From: Kalaharituber pfeilii
Taxonomy: Eukaryota; Ascomycota; Pezizomycetes; Pezizales; Pezizaceae
Assembly: GCA_015179045.1 (NCBI GenBank)
Contig: WHUZ01000039.1
Span: forward strand, 248,001-312,000
Reading direction: 5' to 3'
Length of the DNA: 64,000 nt
The notes beneath the pieces were generated by a model. It did not search any database. It was not told the DNA's origin and saw nothing but the letters and a program-made list of their open reading frames with translations. The position numbers and the translations under genes were made by a program. The first letter of the stretch is position 1. Each line of letters begins with the position of its first letter. Shown piece by piece: positions 55,188 to 64,000 of this stretch.

Positions 55188-55281
55188 TAGCCTGTCTCCG
55201 GGCTATCATATGAGGGCTTGCCCAGGGACCCTGCCATGGCTTAGCGCTGCAAGCGGGGTAACGTGAAAAAAAAAAAAAAAA
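55188..55281 (+). mobile_element. Family A insertion (94 bp), U3
   Basis: Orthologue of 28078-28181, with AGGCTTCATGTCCC at 55174-55187 and 55282-55295. Confidence 0.9.
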
Positions 55282-55295
55282 AGGCTTCATGTCCC

Positions 55296-56735
55296 ACGTG
55301 ACATGTCGGCATGGCTTGGCACAGACAATGTGCCCCGCAACACAAACACCACAGATGCACATACACCGTATACCTCTCCGTTGGTACCAACAGACGATGC
55401 TCTCGCAACTGAATCTGGAGCAGTCGCAATTGACTGTGCTGCTCCGGTGCTCGCATGAAGTCAGCTCCTGACCGGCAATGGGATATATTGCAGCTGGAAG
55501 ACCGCACACTGGCTCTCAGATACCAGACCAGCATGCTCTTGTCGATCACGACCGAGAACCAGTATTTTATGTTTGGGCATTCTAGCATCTTCCCATGACC
55601 ACCGCCATCTTCGCGTAACCACCTCCGCACCTACCACCATCTAGAACATCCCCCCATAATTGTCCTTATCCTCTACGCCTACACCACCTACAACAATGGT
55701 AACTCCACACCCTCCACAACTTCCCCCCCCTCCATTGCCAAAGAGCTCCAGCTCGCCCTGTGCTATTCTCGCAACCCCTGTGACTCCGTCTCGTGAAACC
55801 CCAAAGAGCCAATTCGGCACCTCATTGCTGCGCTGGAAAAGGCATGGGAGGAGAGCATGCATCCATTGAGCAGGAAGGTCACCGGGATTACAATCAAGAT
55901 TGCGCGAGTCTGCGAGGGGTGGGTGAGGAGGGACAAGGCAGTCGAGGCTGAGGTAGGTGTCGATGGGGGTTGAAACACAGGGTGGTGTGCGTAGGAAGGT
56001 GAGGGTGGGTAGGTGGTTGGACGGCCCTTGAGCACGGTGTGCAATCAGGATGCAAAGTCGGAAATTAGCTATGGGGCGGACTTTACCTGGCTGCAACTAT
56101 AGCAAGCCAAAACATGGACTTTCGAACTCGAATGCGGCGACTACACGTGTGCTGAGAATGTTGGGGGGAGAAGAAGGCGTCGAGGACGGGCGAGAACTAT
56201 CCCTACCGTACTCTGAGACAAACTAAGGTTAACAAATCCGGGACCAGTCCTAGCCAACACATTACCTCAGGATCCCTCACTCGCAGCCCCACTCCTGATG
56301 CATGCAGTGCACAGCATATGCCCCGAGCAGCAGTCCTCGCTGCAGGAATCTTTCTTTGGCTCACCCTGCAGCACCATGTCACCGTACCACGCTACGCACC
56401 TCATGAACTGACTTTCCGCTGTGCTCGCTGAGTTGCCCGTCAAACCCCCCCAACATCATCTTCATCCGCAGCACATGCAGCGGCATTTTGGTCCATGTTC
56501 TCCTGGTCACTGACATCGCCGGGATCGTCGATACCAGCGGGTGTTAAGAAGGTGCTGGAGAGCGAGGCGGAGTCTGCCGGTGCACATTACTGCGGAGTTA
56601 AATCCGGCGGAGTTGAGGCTGGAGAAGGCGGAGGTGGAGGGGGCGGGGCAGTGGTTTGTGGGAGGGGTGAAGGAGGCAAGGAGGGTGATAAGGGGAGGGA
56701 GGTGGGGGAGAAGTGTGAGGGCAGTTAATCATGGA
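55296..56735 (+). pseudogene. Relic of the unknown gene family, type I (U3)
   Basis: Block 1 is close to U1 but reads IDCAAPVLA-stop as in U2. Block 2 carries ALEKAWEESMHPLSRKVTGI. Block 3 (56541-56744) is open for 67 codons: RRSLPVHITAELNPAELRLE and WFVGGVKEARRVIRGGRW. Damage differs from U1 and U2. Confidence 0.45.
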
Positions 56736-58069
56736 TGGATTTAGAAGAAGGTGGATGCGGAGAGACGAGCGTAGAAAATCACCACAAGGCCGAAGTTCTG
56801 TGTATCGGTGATGGCGGAGAAGAGGTGCGTTTGTGTACGCGGCGGGAGTGGGGTAGGGGTAAGGTGGTGCGAGGGTGATCTCAATCCTTGAGGGTAACCC
56901 GAGCTTCAGCTCCCCACAAATTCATAGTACGGGGTAGTGCGCTTAGCAAGACAAGACAATTCCAGCAACAAAATAAATACATAAATACATCAAATAAACG
57001 AATGATTATAAATCCACCCATCTTATCCCAGAAATGGTGCACTGTACGCATTTGCCAATTTTTATATATATTGGTTAATGGAGTGAAATATGTAAGTTGA
57101 TGTCATAACTGGGACCCACAAAAAATGTCACTTCGCGGGGGGGAATGGTGATGTGTGCGAGGAAACCTCCATTATCGAGGAACTGGGGTCGGATCAGCCT
57201 GGACAGTCGATACCAATTTTTGTGGTTGACGAGTGGTATGGGCCATGCATTGCAAGGTGGGGCTTTTCAGTGGCCCCGGTTGTCGATTATTCACTGGCTC
57301 GAATACAGTTATGCATGCAACTTTGAATCCGTTAGTAGTCTTCGTAACCAGACTTAGTCAGCGGTCGCATGAACTATGCAGGAAGCTCCGCTTAGTCAGC
57401 GCCCGGTTACGAGACAACTGCAAGGGCACGAGATGACAGGGTTAGGTTGCATATAGAGGTCGATTGGTGGCAATCGCGCATACATTGCCTTTTTTTTCCC
57501 TTCCACGCCCCGCGGCCAGAGCACATCGAAGAAAAAAGTAAGGAGTAGATGGTTCGAAACTGCCTAGTCGCAAGCCCCCAACTGGAAATCTCGTGTTATC
57601 AAGATTTGCACTATTTTTGCCAAAAATTCCCCCAAGCGACCGAAGCCAGCGGGAAGCAGGTCAACATAGTTGGTAGTCTTTAACTAGCAAAAACGAGAGC
57701 TCAGACGAAGTCACTGCTGCTTGTATTGCCCGTGCACTTCGACGGTAGGGAATAGTGAAAACTGCTGGTCACGTGATACATATTCGAGCATCTGGTGCCG
57801 CATGTCACGGTATGATTATTAATGCAAGAGATTATTGTAACTTCTCGCACCCCAGCCAGGATCAGTGACTAAGACCAAAATGGCAAGCCAGTCAGGTAGC
57901 TACCCGAAATGGCAAATGAGAAAAATGTCCCGAATTGGCACTCCAGCGAAACGCAGGGAATTGCTTCGTTGAATTAGATGTACTCAGAGTATCAAGCTTA
58001 TCAAGTGAGCAAACAAGAGTCTTCTCTCCTATAGACTATTAAGTGTAGCAGCACAAGTGATTGGCGGGA

Positions 58070-58660
58070 GAGGAAACCTCGCTGAGTTTGGCGGTTCTTC
58101 TGACAGCTACAATTCTTGGCGCGGACGGCGTGCCCCCGCGAAAAGCGCAGATACACGTACATCCTGACGCTGCTCCGCCACGCGCAAGGTGCTCGCGAGT
58201 GCGTGTGGCGCAAATTGCGCTGCTCCGGCGCTCTCGGGGGTAGTCAGCGGGTCTGCCGTCCAGCAGTATCGCAGCTGGAGGGCCGCGCACCTTTTATAAC
58301 TTCCCCCCTCCGTAAACAAGGAGCCCCGGCGCCCTGTACTACTCTTGCAGCCCCCTCCGACACCGTCTCCTACAATTCCAGAGACGCAATCCGGCATTTC
58401 GTCGCTCTCCGCACTAGAGAAGGCGAGGGAGGAGGGCATGCATCCGCTAAGCAGAGAGAGGCCACGGGGATCAAGATTGAGTTCGTGGCCAGCGCAAGTC
58501 AGGAAGGTGCTAGAAAGCAAGGCGGAGTGTGTGCAGGCATGCACCACGGCGGAGATTATTCCGGTGGAGTTGAGAGTGAGGTTGGCAGTGGTACCGAGGG
58601 GCAAGGGACGGATTTTGGAATGCAATGGAGGAGGTAAGGACGGGAGGGAGTGGTGAGGTG
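58070..58660 (+). pseudogene. Relic of the unknown gene family, type II (U3)
   Basis: The best type II copy: 58116-58637 is open for 173 codons in one frame (APAPCTTLAAPSDTVSYNSR; DAIRHFVAL), but block 2 and block 3 homology (ALEKAREEGMHPLSRE; QVRKVLESKAECVQACTTAE) is in another frame, so the long ORF is partly a frame-shifted read-through. Confidence 0.45.
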
Positions 58661-59419
58661 AAGGCGGGGGGCGGAGAGGGATCGGAAGTAGGCGGTGGAT
58701 AGTGGAGAAAGAAAGTGAAAAATAGCGAAAGAATAATACCAGCAGGACTAGGTTTCCCATATCGAAGATTGGGGAGGAAAAAGGTGGGTATCAGTGGTGA
58801 TGTCAGGGTAACGGGGAATTCAACTCACGCAGTTAGAAAACAATAGTTATAAATCCTCCCCCCCCCTCTCTCTCTCTAAACTGTATGCTTGTACGTATAG
58901 GTCTCGCTAGGAAAATATTTGATTGACTTGGTTGAGTTTGTCGGGAGAAAAACGGGGGTGGGGTATGGGAAGGAAGGGGGTGCGTAGGACGTGGGTAGCT
59001 ATCTAGGGTTTGGTTGATATATGACCAAAGGTCGGTATATATAGTAATAATGATTCAAAATACTAGAGGGCGACACGTATTTGGATAATACCTCCCGCAA
59101 CACAAGACACAAAATCTCAACTATCGGTTGCTGAATGGATGCATACACATAATAGCTTTAGTGCAAAAGGAAAAAAAAAAACAATTGAGAAAAAAAAAAC
59201 CCTTTTTGCTATGATATGCGATGTACGGTGCTGGTGTGTATGGAGGTACCGGTGGGTGTGTGTGAGCCTATGTTGGCAGCCAAGATACAGGTAACTGTAC
59301 TCCGCAGGAACAATAATAAATCCGCATTGTGGTTGTCATTGAAACGTGCCAAGAAGGTCACATGACCTGTACGTTTTTTTTCCCCCTGGCAAACATTTTC
59401 ATTTCACCAATATCGAAAA

Positions 59420-59451
59420 AAAATAAAATAAAATAAAATAAATAAATAAAA

Positions 59452-59498
<47 letters not shown>

Positions 59499-59535
59499 AA
59501 AGGAGAGGAAAAAAAAAAAAAAAAAAAAAAAAAAA
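59420..59535 (+). repeat. (AAAT)n microsatellite and poly-A
   Basis: About 19 AAAT/AAAAT units followed by an A run of about 28. In U1 and U2 the two flanking microsatellites are separated by some 300 bp that are missing here, so U3 has a deletion between the two AAAT tracts. Confidence 0.85.
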
Positions 59536-59651
59536 ACGCAATAGAAAAAAACAATAGGAAATGGAAAAACAGTAAAGCCAGCTCTCCTAATGCACTCTTT
59601 CCAATTTCATTAATATAATGCGTATACAATCGCAACTAGCCTTCATACATT

Positions 59652-60295
59652 GGGTGCCTCCCGCTAAGGATTTATGTGAAATTCAAACCAAATTTTACCA
59701 GGGTACATTTCCACTGCAAGCAGGGGGTAGTTTCTCTAAGCACTTGGATGTGAGTAAATAATAAATCAAGAAAACTTTTTGTTTATGCAGACATTTACAC
59801 CTTAAATGCAGAAATTATGAGCCAGTGAACAAGCTGTCAATCTCACCACAAAAGACAACAGGAGCTCCCAAGCACCAAGAGAGCACTAGGTCTTAAGAAA
59901 TAGCAGTCAAGTATTAATGTATCTGAAGAGTGAAAGAGTAGAGGAGGCTGAACTGTCGGAGTGAAACTTTCTAGCTAGAGCATAAGAATGCATTACTGGA
60001 TATTACATATGCAAGCAGGAATAGGTGCGAATGATGCAAATGTGAATTTAAATATCCTCTATATGGTATAGTTATTGTAGACTATGCTACTTCAGCAGTA
60101 GTGTACTCTAACTAACTGCTTTTGAAATTTATTGCTTATTGTTTATTCAAGTGAGTATTTTGAAAGGGGGGGGGGTACCCCTCTTTCAAAAATTGTTTCG
60201 AACGCTCTACCAAACAATAAAACAGGGATACGGACCCCGGTTTTATTTCAAAGCAGGGGTTTGAATTTCACATAAATCCTTAGCGGAAGGCACCC
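59652..60295. mobile_element. TIR element with 3-bp ATT target duplication (644 bp), U3 only
   Basis: GGGTGCCTCCCGCTAAGGAT and the inverted right end GGGTGCCTTCCGCTAAGGAT form TIRs of about 37 bp with one mismatch; ATT is on both sides (59649-59651, 60296-60298). U2 has the empty site CTTCATACATTTATCAT near 46412. A 3-bp TSD and GGG-starting TIR fit PIF/Harbinger better than other superfamilies. No transposase ORF. It contains the hairpin TTTTGAAAGGGG / CCCCTCTTTCAAAA near 60158-60191. Confidence 0.9.
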
Positions 60296-61105
60296 ATTTA
60301 TCATATATTTTTCTTCCCAACTTAATCTCTGCATCCTACGACTGCACAATTGCTGTATTAGAATTGTTACGTCTCCTAAACTATCTATGGAATCATGAAT
60401 GCTCGAGTTCATACCAAGTACGGCCCATGTCCATCAAACCAGCTCCGGTATTTCCCGAGGTGCTAGTTCCCTCTCGCAGCCCAGTTACTCCAAGCACCTC
60501 ATGGAAACCTCACTTCAACCGGAGAACTGTCAGAATAGAGGAAATGTTGCTGTAGAAAGACATACGACCGTATCTTACACCCGCAATTAGCATATACCCA
60601 CACTATCACCACGTTGACAACACTGAAGCTCCTGGGAGAAGCAATTGACCCAGAAAAACCGCTTCAGTTGAGCTTGGCCTTGAGCCACACTTATTCTTTT
60701 TCTTTACTATCATCTTGCTCACGAATTGGACAATGGATATATGTCATTTGAGATGGGTGGAGGGGCGGTTGACGCTGGCTATTAGCAACAGCCCTTCGGG
60801 GACATGTTACTGCCCCATTGGCCAAAGAACGCCAGTGAGTCTTGGCGCCCGGCTCTCCTTTGCTCGCTCGTCGCCGTCCCTTCTTCTTCACACTGTGCTA
60901 TAGCACAAAGTGATGCTTTCTCCAATAGCTGCAAACTCAAAACGAAACCTCTCGTTCCGCCCGTGCTGTACCCCGCTGCACTACGACACATTCGGCAAAA
61001 TCATGCTAGCCTTCTCCGTGTTACTTTCCTTACGATGCTTGTTCCCATCACGCTCACCCCCAGCCGACGAGGAAGTGCTAACTGCTGTGCTACATATTCA
61101 TCTCT

Positions 61106-62103
61106 GTGACTCCAGAGACTCCAGCCCTGGATGAGGGTAAATATCGAGTAGTGCGGTATGAAGAAGCCCCTGCGCTTTGCGGCACGTCCTGCCTGTGGGA
61201 GACGGATTTCACCACTCCACCGCTATGCTGGGTGGCTTGTCCTTTGGGCGTGCGATCAGATGCCCCCTCCTGCACCGTCTCCTCTTCCTCCTCCTCCGCC
61301 AGCACTATCACTGCCGCCTGCTCCTCCTCCTCCTCCTCCTCCTCCTGCCCCTCTTTGTCAACAGTTTCTGCTACCGCCACTCCTGCTTCTGCTGCAACTA
61401 ACTCTTCTTTCCCCAACACTCCCTGGAGGGTTGCGTAGGAGGTGGCAAGACAGGCGAACTGGATCGCTGTGGCCTGTGTGGGGGTGCTCAGGTTTCTTAT
61501 ACGCGAGATCCGGCTTGGGTTGGGTTCCTATTGGGAGCACAGAGGTAGGGACAATTACGGGCCCCTGAAGAAAGAACGGGAGGAGAAGGAGAAGGAGCGC
61601 AGGGAGGCGCTGAAAAGGTGAGACGAGGAGATGAAGAAGGACGAGAGGGAATGGAAAGAATGCATGCGAAAGCGCATTGAAGACGCAGAGGAGGAGATGA
61701 AAAGGGAGGAGGCTGAGTGGCAAAGAGGGAGGAGGGAGAGGCAAACGGAGAGAGAACGGCGAATCAATGCCGAAGACGACGCGTGGAGGCAGGGGAGAAG
61801 GGCATGGGAGGAGAGGATGAGAAGAAAAGAGGAGGAGTGGAGGGAGAAGGTGAGGAAAGCAGAGGAAGAGAGGATGGGGTTGAGACAAACATAGCCAGCA
61901 AAATCCAGACGTGGAAGAGATATCCTCCGAGTAGCCCTTGCCATGGTCGTGATCCTCGTCAACCCAGTCATCCTCGTCATCCATGCCTCCCTCGTCTTTC
62001 CCGTATTTCTCGGCTTTCTCGTCCTCGTCATCTTCCTCGTCTTCCTTGGCAGTGGCCCGTGCCAGTCACCACTGGTCCGGGCTACCTAGTCCGGGCTACT
62101 CAG
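61106..62103 (+). pseudogene. Ser-rich / coiled-coil / hydrophobic-segment relic (U3), best copy
   Basis: One frame stays aligned for about 330 codons: DEGKYRVVRYEEAPALC, a Ser-rich run, TPWRVA(TAG)EVARQANWIAVACVG, a short hydrophobic stretch, KEREEKEKERREALKR(TGA)DEEMKK, 87 charged coiled-coil codons (61631-61894), (TAG)PAKSRRGRDILRVALA, then a strongly hydrophobic run VILVNPVILVIHASLVFPVF that would span a membrane, ending just beyond the unit junction. Each stop is one C-to-T change from a sense codon (CAG or CGA). The 5' end is unclear (a TAA and a frame change near 61080). Domain unknown; the 3' end may have been cut by the duplication breakpoint. Confidence 0.5.
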
Positions 62104-62881
62104 TAGCACTACGGTTATAACAAGTGTATTTGTACAACCTTGTATTGACCTCTTTTCACCACAAAAACTAATCTTATAGAACAGGTTAATCGCTGAGTTA
62201 TTGCAGTTACCACATTATTATACAAACTTTTTGTTCACCTCTTCAGGGTATTTGTTTCTTTGCACATTTATATCCTTTGGCAGTTACATGCTTTTAATAT
62301 TGTTTGAATCTTCATTCATACATGTGTATTTTAGTATGATTCTCTACAATTTGCTATAAAGAAGCGTTTCACTGGAATTGGGTTTTCGCTGAAGAGAAAG
62401 TAGTTCGCTGGGGAGAAAGTATCCACTAGGGAGAAAGTAAAGAGATTTTTTTTTTTTTTTAAGTACCGTATAGCAGAGGACTTTTCGCTTGGAAGAGGGG
62501 TTACAGTGTCAGGAATTTTCATTCAAGACTGGTTTCTTTGCTCACAAAGGAAATGTTAATTCAGATTTCCAACAAGTTATTTGTTTTTCTAGCAGTTGCC
62601 CGCATTCTTAATGGCAGTTTGGTTGGGTTCGAACTTAACTCTAGAGTACACGTGTAGTGGGAATGTAGGCACCGTCGTGTGTAGTGCTTTGTACATTATG
62701 AACCGCGGTGCTACTGAGTGGCCCGGACCAGTGGTGACTGGCCCGGGCCAGTGGTGGCTGAATCACTGTTACGAGTGGCCAGGCACACAGCCACCATCCT
62801 GATCATTGACCTTTTTACAGATTCTTTGGGATACGGAAGCCATTTATTTATAGAGTATAGACCCGTTTCTGGATAGCATAT

Positions 62882-62943
62882 CTTTTTTTTTTTTTTTTTA
62901 GTATCACGTTACCCCGCTTATAGCTGCTCGCCATGGCAGGGCC
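62882..62943 (-). mobile_element. Family A tail (U4)
   Basis: Orthologue of 24107-24158. Confidence 0.75.
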
Positions 62944-63143
62944 CCTGGGCCTATTGTTTGGAGGCAAGCATGTCTCACTACATTCCCCTCCGCCCTGTTA
63001 CAAACGAAAGATCGTCCCCTCCCCACTCCACTACAGGATAGCATATCAAAGTCACTCGTCAACACTAGCTATGCATATGTGGTCTGGCTCAGTATATATC
63101 GACCCTCGAGCTCATTTACTTTCCCAATCATAAGAGTCTGTAA

Positions 63144-63799
63144 GGAAAGCCAACCCCGGATGGTGCCAGCGAAATGTGCAGCAGAGCCTGGGAGGCCAGG
63201 GTGGCCAGGGGAGGTCTGAACGTAGCGATCATGTGGGTAAAAGGACACAGAGGCACCAAGGGAAATGAAGAAGCAGACAAAGCGGCAAAGTTAGGAGCCT
63301 TCCTACCCTACCAGCCGGAGACAGTCACGGAAGCAGGCATGCGCATGTCAGCGAAGGCACACCGAGCGCAGGAAAGGAACAGGCTAGGCCAAAGCTACCG
63401 GTCACTGCAAAGACTGGGAGGCATGGTGCGAACACTGGCAGGCCTACTAGTGGGGAAGGGTCTGAGGGCCTGGAACACAAAGTGGGCCAGGTAGATAGTC
63501 CGGAATGCAGGTGGTGCGGAGAAGCGGAGGAGACGGCGACACACCTATGGGATAGGTGCGAGACGTGGAGGAGAAAATGGCCAGGGGGGCGGGAGGCGCT
63601 ATACAGGCCTCCGGCCGCGGACGAAGGGGAGGGGGACCCCGTGATGGACTTGTTGAGGTGGATGGAGAGATAATAGGCACGCCTTTCATGTTACATCATT
63701 TATTTTCCTGTTTATTTCCTATTTATCTCCTATGTGATTAACCTCGTCATAGCCCACAGGGAGGCACACGACTCATGATAAATAACAAAATAAAAAAAG
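63144..63799 (+). mobile_element. 5'-truncated LINE 3' end (U4)
   Basis: Same insertion with AAGAGTCTGTAA (63132-63143) and AAGAGTTTGTAA (63800-63811). RNase H end 63174-63494; zinc knuckle 63482-63673 in a shifted frame, ligands intact. Confidence 0.9.
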
Positions 63800-64000
63800 A
63801 AGAGTTTGTAACTACCATAGCCCGCAAAATTTCCACCACCTTCAACTCGAAGTTATCCAAGGAAGGGAATTAGAAACATAAAGGTAACAGATTGCAAGAA
63901 GACAGAGATAGCATCCACTATCCTCAGAGATGATCAGGAAGTAGAGAACTGGTAAAATGTTTACGAAGTTCGTAAAACACATTGCGAATTGCAAGTGCAG

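Larger units (their letters stand above)
50136..62063 (+). repeat. Tandem unit U3 (11.9 kb)
   Basis: Same order as U1 and U2, with a U3-specific 644-bp element (59652-60295) and two extra short tails (53759-53819, 53892-53937). From about 27.1 to 28.0 kb it is almost identical to U1, while its first 3 kb follow U2. The stretches 56900-58060 and 58870-59640 have no recognisable gene. Confidence 0.9.
62064..64000 (+). repeat. Tandem unit U4 (partial, runs off the window)
   Basis: Starts at the same point of the TIR arm as U2 and U3 and contains the LINE insertion; the window ends before the expected DUF4360 gene. Confidence 0.9.

Noticed and set aside
1..64000. tRNA, rRNA, riboswitch or bacterial operon signals
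   Set aside because: None recognised on either strand; the content is eukaryotic.

Overview
The window is eukaryotic and most likely from a filamentous fungus. The genes I can recognise are a fungal-type galectin, a four-member secreted family that fits DUF4360, and the wreck of a HET-domain (heterokaryon incompatibility) gene. Everything else is dominated by transposable elements and segmental duplications. I saw no rRNA, tRNA or CRISPR array. The species cannot be told from the sequence; a repeat-rich ascomycete is my guess and no more.

Layout. 1-13 kb is old, non-duplicated sequence: a decayed LINE reverse transcriptase (about 650-2700, minus), an ankyrin-like relic (about 4.2-4.7 kb, minus), a HET-domain pseudogene broken by a solo LTR and two tiny LINE insertions (6.3-9.3 kb, minus), a pogo-like TIR element (9.6-10.2 kb), a mariner/Tc1 transposase relic (11.2-11.6 kb) and an intact single-exon galectin gene (12314-12832, minus). 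From 13.2 kb on the sequence is built from copies of one large unit: a badly diverged partial copy (13.2-15.4 kb), a diverged copy (17.1-23.0 kb, unit 0), then a head-to-tail tandem array of close copies, U1 (23041-33420), U2 (33421-50135), U3 (50136-62063) and U4 (62064 to the window end). Each unit begins inside the terminal inverted repeat of a GC-rich palindromic element and carries, in order: that element, a 5'-truncated LINE 3' end (RNase H plus zinc knuckle), a DUF4360 gene on the minus strand, a relic of an unrecognised gene family (type I), a second relic of the same family (type II), AAAT microsatellites and, in U2 and U3, a relic ORF with a Ser-rich tract, a charged coiled coil and a hydrophobic C-terminal segment.

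The units differ mainly by insertions, and the other units supply the matching empty sites, so many insertions and target-site duplications can be read exactly: a 3.1-kb TA-flanked TIR element carrying a minisatellite and a solo LTR (U2), a 2-kb MULE-like element with TIRs of about 250-300 bp and a 9-bp TSD (U2), a 110-bp fold-back MITE (U1), a 644-bp TIR element (U3), and many very short poly-A insertions (about 30-230 bp) that are the 3' ends of two LINE-like families (called A and B here). Insertions are shared in conflicting patterns (U1+U3 for one, U2+U3 for another), which points to gene conversion or unequal exchange.

The only genes that look functional are the galectin and the four secreted DUF4360 paralogues. 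The latter keep an identical signal peptide and cysteine frame while the mature region diverges. The best candidate for something undescribed is this array as a secreted-protein amplification unit, together with the unknown eight-copy relic family that travels with it.
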